DNA of 64,000 nucleotides, from the NCBI RefSeq assembly GCF_907165195.1, contig NZ_OU015584.1, forward strand, positions 1,674,001 to 1,738,000. Reading direction: 5' to 3'. Position numbers and translations under genes: made by a program. The notes under the pieces are model-generated. The model ran no database searches and was not told where the DNA came from. It worked only from the letters and a program-made list of their open reading frames with translations. This DNA is from Parvicella tangerina. Its GTDB lineage: Bacteria; Bacteroidota; Bacteroidia; Flavobacteriales_D; Parvicellaceae. Below are positions 15,020-23,497 of the stretch, in pieces (the stretch's first letter is position 1; every line of letters begins with the position of its first letter).

Positions 15020-16492
15020 ATGTTCAACGTGAGAAGATTAGTGTTTATCTGGAGTTTAACTGTTTGTAGCCTGTCTATTCTAGCACAAAATAATGTTGGT
15101 ATTAATACGAACACACCTGACTCTTCGGCAATTTTGCATTTGGAGTCTAACGATAAAGGCCTTCTTTTACCAAGACTGTCGATAACCGAAAGAAATAACA
15201 TGGTCAACCCTGCTACAGGTTTGATAATCTATAATACTACGGATAGTATCGTTGAGCAATATAATGGCGTGTGTTGGGTGCCCACTTACAGTGAGAATTG
15301 CGCTGATTGCTCGGTGTCTTATTCTTTTGGTCAAACGAATTACCAGATTGATCGAGCTAATGCGCTTTCGATGACGGTTCCTTTTTCAGTTACTTCAAGT
15401 AATCAGTCTGGGTTATCGTTAAGTGTTCTCCATGACTTTTCTGAAGAATCCAATGTGGTGATGAATTTAGATTCGTTGCAAAGTTCAGGAAATGTATCTA
15501 TGGAAATACAAACCAGTGTCTTTGAAGATTCTGGTGCTCATGTTGTAACTTTTTTCTCTGGGTGTGGGAGTTCGATGGCCATACATGCCATAGAAATTAA
15601 TGTTTCTCCATGTGATCAGGTGGTTGTTTCTGCAGATCAGCTTAATTTTGATGTTTCGGCTGACCCTGCTGTTAGCGGTAATAATTGCGTGGTGGTTACT
15701 ATTCTTGAAAATGTTGGGATTCGTTCAATCGAAGATACTATTCCTGCTTTTACTACTGGAACGCTTTCTAATACAAATCTTGGTATTCTTAACTACGGCT
15801 ATGTTTATGGTGATGGTGGTGATGCTCCTGAATTAATGGGAGAGGATGCAGATAATGGAGGAGATGCAATTCATTTGACTTGTGATACAGAGATCCGAAA
15901 CCATGGGATGATTTATGGGGGAGGGGGAGCTGGATTAACTGTTGGAGCTTTCGAAAGTATTGATATTGGTGGCGTTTTTACCGTTTGTTTGGCAATTGGT
16001 GCTGGTGGCGGTGGTGGAATGCCCCAAGGTTTGGGAGGATTGTCAGCTTCTGGAGGTTCTTGTTCAACCGTTATTGGTTTCTGGGAACAGGGAAATACAG
16101 CTGGAGTAGAATATGATGATGATGAGGGTGAAGCCGTAAATAGGTCAGAGACTTTTTCGATTCCAACACCCGTTGTTTCTGGAAATATAGTCATTACAGC
16201 AAATTCTGGTGGTGGTGGAGATTTTGGTGAGGACGGTACAACTTCTTCTCAACCGATTGACTTTTCTGGCTCCGAACTTGGAATTACGGTGAGTATACCA
16301 TTTATAGGAGATGTTACAGTTCCAATTCCTATCGGACCTTTGTTAAATCCAATTGCAAATACGATTAATTCGCAGTTTAACGGAGCTGTAACTGGCACTG
16401 GAGGATATGCTATAAGACATAATGGAAATACAGTAAACGTGCCTGATGATAATTATCAGACCTATTGGATTAGAGGGCGGGTAGGAAACTAA
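15020..16492 (+). CDS. Secreted protein with Gly-rich, phage tail-fibre-like C-terminal region
   Basis: 490 aa, signal peptide ending SILAQ. The first 100 mature residues follow a pattern common in Bacteroidota secreted proteins (NVGINTNTPDSSAILHLES, KGLLLPRLSITERNNMVNPA, GLIIYNTTDS). The second half is strongly glycine-rich: ILNYGYVYGDGGDAPE, IRNHGMIYGGGGAG, AIGAGGGGGMPQGLGG, ITANSGGGGDFGEDG, and at the end VTGTGGYAIRHNGNTVN and IRGRVGN. Alternating 'I-N-x-G-x-I-Y-G-G-G-G' units, Gly blocks, and a terminal 'GGYAI..NGN...G.V' are typical of receptor-binding tips of phage tail fibres. No T9SS sorting domain is seen. Likely first gene of a three-gene unit with the two small secreted proteins after it. 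Function unknown; a surface adhesin is plausible. Confidence 0.7.
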   Translation: MFNVRRLVFIWSLTVCSLSILAQNNVGINTNTPDSSAILHLESNDKGLLLPRLSITERNNMVNPATGLIIYNTTDSIVEQYNGVCWVPTYSENCADCSVSYSFGQTNYQIDRANALSMTVPFSVTSSNQSGLSLSVLHDFSEESNVVMNLDSLQSSGNVSMEIQTSVFEDSGAHVVTFFSGCGSSMAIHAIEINVSPCDQVVVSADQLNFDVSADPAVSGNNCVVVTILENVGIRSIEDTIPAFTTGTLSNTNLGILNYGYVYGDGGDAPELMGEDADNGGDAIHLTCDTEIRNHGMIYGGGGAGLTVGAFESIDIGGVFTVCLAIGAGGGGGMPQGLGGLSASGGSCSTVIGFWEQGNTAGVEYDDDEGEAVNRSETFSIPTPVVSGNIVITANSGGGGDFGEDGTTSSQPIDFSGSELGITVSIPFIGDVTVPIPIGPLLNPIANTINSQFNGAVTGTGGYAIRHNGNTVNVPDDNYQTYWIRGRVGN

Positions 16493-16503
16493 ATAACGTA
16501 TTC

Positions 16504-17124
16504 ATGAAGATTGTTACAACGATATTATTAATGTCTATTCTCTCGGCTACCTTTGCCTTTGAAGGGGTGATCCATGGGGTGAAAATGACCAATGGAACGA
16601 AAGAAGAGTTTGATATTTACATGCGAGGAGATCTTATCGCTGTGGAAGGTGAAGATGGTCAAGGTAAGTACCGCATCATCATTGATAGAACGAAAGAGGA
16701 AATATTTGTGTGTATTGATAACCCTTTTTTTGGACAAAAGGGGTATTTCCACTATACCGCAGAACAATTGAAAAGAGAGAAAAAAATTAAAGTTCTTTCT
16801 ACTAAAGAGTTAAATGATACGGAGGTGATTAACGGTCAGACCTGTAGAGGATATTCCTTGGTTTCAAACGGTTCAACGGTACTCATGTATGCTGATGAAG
16901 TAAAGGAAGTTGATCTTACGGGGTTGTCAAAATACATGGATGACCCAGTCTATGAGTTGATTGATGCCTTTAACGTTAAAAAAGCAATCAGAAAAATTAC
17001 TGTCAATAAAGGTGAGAATACTTATTCCGTAATTTTGGAGGAGGAAAGTAAATCAGTAGATGATTCTAGGTTTCAAGTGCCGATAGGTTATCAAGAATAC
17101 GAAATAAATATAAACGTAAAATAA
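16504..17124 (+). CDS. Secreted protein, possibly DUF4412-like
   Basis: 206 aa with signal peptide (ends SATFAF). After cleavage the protein opens FEGVIHGVKMTNGTKEEFDI and contains KYRIIIDRTKEEIFVCID and INGQTCRGYSLVSNGSTVLM, an arrangement resembling DUF4412-type periplasmic proteins (a strand carrying 'GKTCKKY' after a central beta region). It starts 11 bp after the Gly-rich protein gene and ends 6 bp before the next gene, so all three are probably one transcript. No enzymatic motif seen. Confidence 0.65.
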   Translation: MKIVTTILLMSILSATFAFEGVIHGVKMTNGTKEEFDIYMRGDLIAVEGEDGQGKYRIIIDRTKEEIFVCIDNPFFGQKGYFHYTAEQLKREKKIKVLSTKELNDTEVINGQTCRGYSLVSNGSTVLMYADEVKEVDLTGLSKYMDDPVYELIDAFNVKKAIRKITVNKGENTYSVILEEESKSVDDSRFQVPIGYQEYEININVK

Positions 17125-17130
17125 TTGAAT

Positions 17131-17697
17131 ATGTTGAGATCGATAGTTGTTGGATGTTGTGTGCTTTTTAGTGTTTCCTTTTTTTCTCAGGATTTTATTG
17201 GGGATATTTCTGGTAAAATGGTTGAAAATGATTTTTTAGGTGAGTTTATTTGGCGATTTGAAAAAGGAAAAACACTGTATATTTTGGAGTTCGAGATGGA
17301 GCATGAGGAGCATCGAATCGAGATCACTTTTGATGGCGATACCACTGCTCAGGTGGAAATATATGAAGAAGGCGTACTTACAGACCAGAGACCTTTCACG
17401 CCATCACAGTTAAAAAAAGAAGTATTGGTGGTTTCCAGAGATTCTGATAAAGGTCCAGAATTACTAAGTTTCAGCACTGAACAGCACGAGATAAGAACCG
17501 ATGATCGGGAAATAGTGACTTATCTTGCTGATATTTCAGTGAACTGGAATGGGGCGGATCATTTCTTTACTCAGGATGTTCCTTTTGCGTTGTCATGTGA
17601 ACATAAAGGGAAGTTCCCGTTAAAGATAAAGGCTACTGACCTAAAGGGTGAGTTAAAGTACTCTTTTATTGTTGAAACAATTAAGGAAAAGGGATAG
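17131..17697 (+). CDS. Small secreted protein of unknown function
   Basis: 188 aa starting at ATG 17131; a TTG two codons earlier is less likely. The signal peptide ends VSFFSQ. The mature part is acidic, mostly predicted beta (ILEFEMEHEEHRIEITFDGD, KIKATDLKGELKYSFIVE), with no recognised domain. Like its upstream neighbour it begins with a short strand (IGDISGKMVENDFLGEF), so the two may be distant paralogues. It converges on the minus-strand gene at 17712 with only 14 bp between, and no terminator is visible there. Confidence 0.65.
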   Translation: MLRSIVVGCCVLFSVSFFSQDFIGDISGKMVENDFLGEFIWRFEKGKTLYILEFEMEHEEHRIEITFDGDTTAQVEIYEEGVLTDQRPFTPSQLKKEVLVVSRDSDKGPELLSFSTEQHEIRTDDREIVTYLADISVNWNGADHFFTQDVPFALSCEHKGKFPLKIKATDLKGELKYSFIVETIKEKG

Positions 17698-17711
17698 TGA
17701 TGAAAAACCAG

Positions 17712-18128
17712 TTATCTGTTGCTGAAAATGGTGAGCTCTTCAACTTTTGAGCTAGCTCCCTCACTAATCTCAATTTCGTAATGACCGAGTGATACAGCAA
17801 CTACTCTGCAGTGTAGTTGAGTACCAATAATTTCTTTCTTCTTCTCTTTAGGTAAACCTTTGGCATTAACTAAAACTAAGTCGTAACTACAGTCATCCAA
17901 CCAATTTATTTCGAAGATAAATTTTTGATTCTCATCATTGTACCTTTCGATTTGCTTTTTCTTTGTTCTTCTAATTGTTACCTCACCACCATTTGGTGGG
18001 ATATAATGAAACCGACCAGTTTTAAAGTCTCGGCAATCAAGAGAGTCCTGACCAAAAATGCTTGCAGAAAATCCAACAATCGCAAACAAAGTACTAATAA
18101 TATTTAACCTCAAAATTCTGATAATCAA
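17712..18128 (-). CDS. Small secreted protein of unknown function
   Basis: 138 aa, signal peptide (about 1-27, ends SIFGQ). The mature protein starts DSLDCRDFKTGRFHYIPP, carries two conserved-looking Cys (CRDFKTG and DDCSYDLVL) and then a QLHCRVVAVSLGHYEIEI segment. Small Bacteroidota periplasmic proteins with a 'C.xFKxGxF.Y' opening are common, but I know no function for them. The start codon lies inside the end of the GT39-like gene (34-bp overlap), so it is translationally coupled to it. Confidence 0.65.
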   Translation of the reverse strand: MIIRILRLNIISTLFAIVGFSASIFGQDSLDCRDFKTGRFHYIPPNGGEVTIRRTKKKQIERYNDENQKFIFEINWLDDCSYDLVLVNAKGLPKEKKKEIIGTQLHCRVVAVSLGHYEIEISEGASSKVEELTIFSNR

Positions 18129-20025
18129 TCACGTTGTTGTTCGGATTGTAAAGATAGCTTGAAATGTACCAGGTGTTCAAATCATTTGGAAGAATAATTT
18201 TTTTATTCAGCGTGGTCGTCATGGATGGTATTTGAAGGTACTCATTAAAAAGCTCTTCTGTTTCACTATGAATATGAATGTGCCATAATGCTTCAGATGA
18301 CTGTTTCTTTTTGAGTTCGAAGCTCAACGAGATCATTCTGTAGTCATGGTTGAATAGCGTATCTCTGAAAGTAGCTGTAAATTCTTTATTTGAAGCTCCT
18401 TCGTTCGCTTCCAGGTCTGTAGATGTGTAGTTCTTTGTTGTAATAGGAGTGTTGGGATCAATGTTGAGCCAATGAAAAAGGCTCTCTCCTTTATTTTTAC
18501 TTTTTCGAAGTAGGAAAATACCAAATCCGTAGTCAACGACCTCGGTTTCTTGTAAAAGGCGCTCATTGATTTCCCAAAAGTCTTGATAGAGTAGATCATC
18601 ACGAAGTATGATATGATCAATCGGCCAATTCATCACTTCTTGAAAACTGTGTTTGCCAAAGTCGAGTACGTTTGCACCATGATATCCACTGAGTAGAAAA
18701 GGCATGTTGGGAGCAAAGGAGTCAAGAACAAGCAACTGTTCATCTTTGCTAATTCCATTTCTTACAAGAAGATTTCCTAGATTAGAATAGTCTTTGTACA
18801 TGCTAGTGTAGGGTTCACTAGATTCAGGTTGTCTTCGTTCTGAGAGTGTGCTTAAATTATCATTAATAGTTAAGATTAAACATCCCAGAATAAAAATTGA
18901 ACTGAAATGTGGTATGCGTTGAGTTTTTACCCATTCACTTATTGAAACAACCCCAACTAAGGTCAAAAAAGGAATAAATGTATCGAGCGCATAGTAATCA
19001 TGATGAACTAATTGACGAGACATTAAGACTAGATAGAGTAGTACACCAATTCCATACAGCACAGTCAATTGAGTTAATACTTGGTAAGTGTGATTAACGC
19101 TTTGTTTAAGTAGGTTTATAGCCGCTATCATAAAAACGGGGATCAACACAAACATCCATTGAAGGACTCCATAGTAATGAAAAAACCAGTTTTCGCAGGC
19201 TTCCATCCAATTGCTCTCCAGTTCAACAAAATTTCTTGCATACAGCGGAGAACCTAAAAAAATAGAGCCATATTCAGCTCTTAAGTATTGGTTATATAGA
19301 AAGTATGCAATGGGTAACATAAGTCCTAAACTTAAGATCAGAACTGGTTTAAGGGAGTCTTTTTTGAAAAGGAGTAGAAGTATATGGTGACCAATCAAAG
19401 CAATGAGAGGGATAGCAAAGGGTGTTCTTACAGCTGCAGAAAGTGAAAGGCATAGAACTGATAGCACAAGGTCTTTCTGGGATGCTTGGAGTTTATATCT
19501 TAAGTAGTAAAAACTCCCCGCGAACAAAAAGCTCATAGCTGCCACTGAAGGAAGGAAACCGATTTGGTAATCAAGGTATAGAGGTGAGAATAATAATAAG
19601 ATGGGTAACAGTAGACTAAATAATGCATTACTCGATATTTGGTAAGCTATTCGGAACAAATAGAGCAACCCCAGACTGGATAGTAGCAGCATTAGTACAC
19701 GGTATATAATTGGCTGCTCATTGCCAGTAGTTTTCATTATGAGTGCAGCTGTATATTGAACGAATGGAAAGTCAGAGGACGTTACTTTGCTTAACTCATT
19801 TGGGTGATTTTCGCTTGGAAACTGCTTATTACTCGTTAGTGTTTCAGGGTGAAACAGATCAAAGTTATTGTTCAGAAACCCCTTGCTTAGGGCATAATGA
19901 TCTGTGTGTGCCCAAGCGTGAATATGATGCGGAAACTCGTTTATCGTATCTTTCTGGATAAAGAAACTAAAACCAAAGTACCCAATGAAGACAAGTAACT
20001 GATATATCGGTTTTATCCTCTTCAA
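18094..20025 (-). CDS. GT39-like polytopic membrane protein
   Basis: 643 aa with about 12 hydrophobic segments in the first 420 residues and a soluble C-terminal part. The pattern of ArnT/PMT-type (GT39) glycosyltransferases is present: an N-terminal membrane segment followed by an acidic/His periplasmic loop (HHIHAWAHTDHYAL), then PLYLDYQIGFLPSV and AVRTPFAIPLIALIG. These enzymes move sugars or related groups from polyprenyl-phosphate carriers at the outer face of the inner membrane. The donor and acceptor cannot be read from the sequence. It overlaps the small secreted protein gene after it. Confidence 0.65.
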   Translation of the reverse strand: MKRIKPIYQLLVFIGYFGFSFFIQKDTINEFPHHIHAWAHTDHYALSKGFLNNNFDLFHPETLTSNKQFPSENHPNELSKVTSSDFPFVQYTAALIMKTTGNEQPIIYRVLMLLLSSLGLLYLFRIAYQISSNALFSLLLPILLLFSPLYLDYQIGFLPSVAAMSFLFAGSFYYLRYKLQASQKDLVLSVLCLSLSAAVRTPFAIPLIALIGHHILLLLFKKDSLKPVLILSLGLMLPIAYFLYNQYLRAEYGSIFLGSPLYARNFVELESNWMEACENWFFHYYGVLQWMFVLIPVFMIAAINLLKQSVNHTYQVLTQLTVLYGIGVLLYLVLMSRQLVHHDYYALDTFIPFLTLVGVVSISEWVKTQRIPHFSSIFILGCLILTINDNLSTLSERRQPESSEPYTSMYKDYSNLGNLLVRNGISKDEQLLVLDSFAPNMPFLLSGYHGANVLDFGKHSFQEVMNWPIDHIILRDDLLYQDFWEINERLLQETEVVDYGFGIFLLRKSKNKGESLFHWLNIDPNTPITTKNYTSTDLEANEGASNKEFTATFRDTLFNHDYRMISLSFELKKKQSSEALWHIHIHSETEELFNEYLQIPSMTTTLNKKIILPNDLNTWYISSYLYNPNNNVIDYQNFEVKYY

Positions 20026-20050
20026 TGGAAATCTGTACGGTACTGACTAT

Positions 20051-22477
20051 TTAATATGGAAAATCCTCAGGAGAGAACTCGTGCATAATCTCGTAAACAG
20101 CATCAAAGATGTCTTCTACATTGGGCTTAGAGAAATAATCTCCGTCACTACCATAAGCAGGTCTGTGATCCTTAGAAGTTAACGTCTTCGGAGCGCTATC
20201 CAGGTAGTAATATCCACCTTGTTTTTGCAGTACCTGTTGCATCATATAGCCCGTTGCTCCTCCTTCTACATCTTCATCTACAAATAATACCCGATTCGTC
20301 TTTTTTAGGGACTCTACAATGCTATGATTGATATCAAATGGAATCAAAGTCTGTACATCGATTAATTCCACAGAGATTCCAACTTCTCTTAATTCTTTTG
20401 CAGCTTGCACGCAAAGGTTGAAAGTAGAACCATAAGAAACGATGGTTACATCTTCTCCTTCTTCAACTACTTCTGGAATACCGAGCGGAGTTTTAAACTC
20501 ACCCAGATTGGTAGGCATCTTCTCTTTAGATCGATAACCATTCAAACATTCTATCACCAAGGCTGGATCATCTCCCTCTAAAAGAGTGTTATAGAAACCA
20601 GCCGCTTTAGTCATGTTTCTGGGCACACATACATGAATTCCTTTGACAAGATTAATAATTCCTCCCATCGGAGATCCTGCATGCCACACGCCTTCTAATC
20701 TATGACCTCTTGTTCTGATGATCAACGGAGCTTTTTGACCTCCCTTCGTACGATACTGAATCGTAGCTAAGTCATCACTCATGATTTGCAGACAATATAA
20801 TAGATAGTCTAAATATTGAATCTCTGCAATAGGTCTTAAACCTCTCAATGCCATTCCAATTCCTTGTCCTACGATGGTTGCCTCACGAATCCCCGTGTCT
20901 GAGACCCTTAACTCACCAAACTGTTCTTGCATACCTTCCATCGATTGGTTAACACCACCAATTTTTCCGGTATCTTCTCCAAAACTCAATACCTCAGGTC
21001 TGTTTTCAAAGATGTGTTTAAAATTCTCTCTAAGTATAATTCGTCCATCTACTAATTCTTCATCATCATACGATGGAGCTACTTCATCAATTTTAACAGG
21101 ACTCATAGCAGATTCGCTGTATAAATAAGAAGAATACTTATCGTACATTTCTTCCTGAAGTTGAGCCAGTAAATTTTGCAACGCTGTTTTTGCTGGAAAA
21201 TCTTCTCCTCTCGTCAAACGCAACACCTTTTTAGCAGCGCTGAACATATCCTTTCTAATCGGATCTAAGGTAGCTTTGAAATCAGCTACAGCCTTCTCAA
21301 TGAATACTTTATTCTTACTTCCATCAGCAATCTGCTCCATGAGCGGCATCACTCTATTAAAGTCATCTTTAAGATCCTTCGTGAACTCCGCCCAAGCTGC
21401 TTTTTGCTCAGCTCGTACTTCTTTTTTGATCGCCTTGTGCGTTTCTTCCAACTCCTCTAGTGTAGCAATTGTTGAACCGTCAGGAAACTTGTGATTGGCG
21501 ATCCATTTTTTGAACTGATTGACACAATCATATTCTTTTGCCCACTCTAATTGTTCAGGGGTTTTATATCTTTCATGAGAGCCAGAAGTTGAGTGTCCCT
21601 GAGGTTGAGTTACCTCCTCCACATGAATCAAACTTGGTACGTGATTCTCTCGGGTATATTCCACGGCATCTTCGTAAGTTTTGATCAAAGAAGGGTAGTC
21701 CCATCCTTTTACTTTAAAGATCTTGTATCCATTGCTGTCTTCATCTTTGGCAAATCCCGCTAACGCATCAGAGATGTTCCCTTTGGTCGTTTGGTATTTC
21801 TTGGGTACTGAGATTCCCCAACCGTCATCCCATACCGACATGACCATAGGAACTTGTAATACACCAGCCGCATTGATCGTTTCCCAGAACAATCCTTCTG
21901 AAGTACTCGCATCACCAATAGTTCCAAATGCGACTTCGTTACCACCATTCGTAAAGTTGGTCCAGTCTGCAAGGTCTGAATTGTTACGATACACTTTGGA
22001 TGCTTGAGCCAATCCAAGTAGTCTGGGCATTTGACCTGCAGTAGGCGAAATATCAGCTGAACTGTTCTTTTGCTCCATCAGGTTTTTCCAAGTGCCATCT
22101 TCGTTTAAGTTACGAGTCGCGTAATGACCACCCATTTGACGTCCGCCTGATGCAGGTTCTTTCTCAACATCAGTGTGAGCGTACAACGCAGCGAAATATT
22201 CTTTTACCGTAAGCGAACCAATTGCCATCATAAAGGTCTGATCTCTGTAGTATCCAGATCTGAAATCTCCATTTCTGAATTGTTTAGCCATGGCGATCTG
22301 TGCTAGTTCTTTTCCATCTCCAAAGATCCCGAATTTCGCTTTTCCAGTTAAAACTTCTTTTCTGCCTAAAAGAGAAACTTCTCTACTTCTACAAACCAGT
22401 TGAAAATCGCTAAGGATTTCGTTTTTAATGTCTTCTACACTTGTGGTCTCCAATACTTCTGCTTTTTCGTTACTCAT
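20051..22477 (-). CDS. Branched-chain 2-oxo-acid dehydrogenase E1, fused alpha and beta subunits
   Basis: 808 aa. The E1 alpha half (about 1-450) has a thiamine-diphosphate region around residue 186 (GDASTSEGLFWETINAAG ... VMSVWDDGWGIS) and an EEVTQPQGHSTSGSHERY phosphorylation-loop-like stretch. The E1 beta half (about 480-808) opens ILRENFKHIFENRPEVLSFG, then GIREATIVGQGIGMALRGLR and AEIQYLDYLLY. It decarboxylates branched-chain 2-oxo acids for the E2 lipoyl enzyme. The fused form is usual in Bacteroidota. The frame is open from 22510, but a -7 box at 22508-22515 makes ATG 22477 the likely start. No E2 or E3 gene is nearby. Confidence 0.88.
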   Translation of the reverse strand: MSNEKAEVLETTSVEDIKNEILSDFQLVCRSREVSLLGRKEVLTGKAKFGIFGDGKELAQIAMAKQFRNGDFRSGYYRDQTFMMAIGSLTVKEYFAALYAHTDVEKEPASGGRQMGGHYATRNLNEDGTWKNLMEQKNSSADISPTAGQMPRLLGLAQASKVYRNNSDLADWTNFTNGGNEVAFGTIGDASTSEGLFWETINAAGVLQVPMVMSVWDDGWGISVPKKYQTTKGNISDALAGFAKDEDSNGYKIFKVKGWDYPSLIKTYEDAVEYTRENHVPSLIHVEEVTQPQGHSTSGSHERYKTPEQLEWAKEYDCVNQFKKWIANHKFPDGSTIATLEELEETHKAIKKEVRAEQKAAWAEFTKDLKDDFNRVMPLMEQIADGSKNKVFIEKAVADFKATLDPIRKDMFSAAKKVLRLTRGEDFPAKTALQNLLAQLQEEMYDKYSSYLYSESAMSPVKIDEVAPSYDDEELVDGRIILRENFKHIFENRPEVLSFGEDTGKIGGVNQSMEGMQEQFGELRVSDTGIREATIVGQGIGMALRGLRPIAEIQYLDYLLYCLQIMSDDLATIQYRTKGGQKAPLIIRTRGHRLEGVWHAGSPMGGIINLVKGIHVCVPRNMTKAAGFYNTLLEGDDPALVIECLNGYRSKEKMPTNLGEFKTPLGIPEVVEEGEDVTIVSYGSTFNLCVQAAKELREVGISVELIDVQTLIPFDINHSIVESLKKTNRVLFVDEDVEGGATGYMMQQVLQKQGGYYYLDSAPKTLTSKDHRPAYGSDGDYFSKPNVEDIFDAVYEIMHEFSPEDFPY

Positions 22478-22507
22478 AACGTCTATATAATGCGTGCGTG
22501 ATTCGTG

Positions 22508-22515
22508 CAAAAATA
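22508..22515 (-). promoter_or_regulatory. Bacteroidota -7 box (TATTTTTG on minus strand)
   Basis: Minus-strand TATTTTTG about 30 bp before ATG 22477. The transcript would start near 22503, after the more upstream in-frame ATG at 22510, so it decides the start codon of the E1 fusion gene. The -33 element is weak. Confidence 0.5.
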
Positions 22516-22597
22516 ATCAATTTGACGCATTTTTCCTACGGTTGTTAGCAACTTGGGTTAAGAGGTTGTATTAAAGGTTGAAAGGATGATAAAAGAA

Positions 22598-22631
22598 AAA
22601 GAGCCAAACCCTTTTCAAGGTATGGCTCTTT
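22598..22631 (-). terminator. Terminator-like hairpin in a divergent intergenic region
   Basis: Nine-bp stem AAAGAGCCA/TGGCTCTTT (22598-22606 with 22623-22631) with an inner ACC/GGT pair. On the minus strand it is followed by a T-rich tail (CTTTTTCTTTT). It lies in the 365-bp gap between the divergent E1 fusion and mnmD genes, upstream of both promoters, so it ends no annotated gene. It could end an unseen short transcript from 22640-22840, where I see no ORF of note and no clear promoter. Confidence 0.5.
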
Positions 22632-22842
22632 CCAGAGGTAGAATAGCAAGGTGCTATTAAGTCTAACTTTTAGATTGTAACATTCACAAAGCCTCCACGC
22701 AATGTTCGATGAACTTATTGGTTTCTGTATCTTTGCTTGTTCAATCTACTAAATAGACGGCAGAACAAATCAAATGTTGCCTGTTGGTCGATAGAAAAGT
22801 AGGATTGATAGAAATTTCGTGACGAATAATTAGAAAATTAGG

Positions 22843-23496
22843 ATGAAAGTAGAAATACTCAAATCGAGCGATGGATCACATACTTTGTACCTCCCAGATA
22901 TAGATGAAACCTACCACTCACGTCATGGGGCTGTGCAAGAAGCGATGCATGTTTTTATTCAGAATGGTTTGTTGTTTAAAGCAAATGACCAACAAGAAAT
23001 CAAAATTTTGGAAATAGGATGGGGGACAGGATTGAACTCCCTATTAACTTATAAAGCGGTTAAGGAGCAAGGTTTAAGAGTTTATTACACTGGCATCGAG
23101 AAATTCCCAGTGCCCCAAGAAGTACTGACTCAACTCAATTACAAGGATTGGGATGAAGACAACTACTTAACTAAGGCGTATGCGACAGATTGGGGAAAAT
23201 CATTTCAACTATATGAGCATTTCACTTTAGAGAAAGTAGCATGTGATGTAATAGACCTGGATTTTGAAAATGAATTTGATGTGGTCTACTTTGATGCTTT
23301 CGGTCCTAGAGCACAATGTGAAATGTGGGAGAAGGAAGTTTTTGAAATGATCTATAAAGCAACTAAACCGGGAGGTGTGTTTGTAACGTACTGTGCCAAA
23401 GGACAGGTGCGAAGAGATTTACAAGAAGTAGGATTCACCATGGAGGGTCTACCTGGACCTCCAGGGAAAAGAGAAATGTTAAGGGGAGTGAAATGA
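22843..23496 (+). CDS. mnmD: tRNA 5-methylaminomethyl-2-thiouridine methyltransferase MnmD
   Basis: 217 aa cytoplasmic SAM-dependent methyltransferase. The SAM motif LEIGWGTGLNS is near residues 55-65, followed by the YYTGIEKFP strand and the conserved FDVVYFDAFGPRAQCEMWEK catalytic region (about 145-165). These are the hallmarks of the methyltransferase domain of MnmC; the stand-alone form without the FAD oxidase domain is MnmD. It completes the mnm5(s2)U34 wobble modification in tRNA. The stop codon is 1 bp before the MutS2-like gene, so the two are coupled. Confidence 0.88.
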   Translation: MKVEILKSSDGSHTLYLPDIDETYHSRHGAVQEAMHVFIQNGLLFKANDQQEIKILEIGWGTGLNSLLTYKAVKEQGLRVYYTGIEKFPVPQEVLTQLNYKDWDEDNYLTKAYATDWGKSFQLYEHFTLEKVACDVIDLDFENEFDVVYFDAFGPRAQCEMWEKEVFEMIYKATKPGGVFVTYCAKGQVRRDLQEVGFTMEGLPGPPGKREMLRGVK

Positions 23497-23497
23497 T

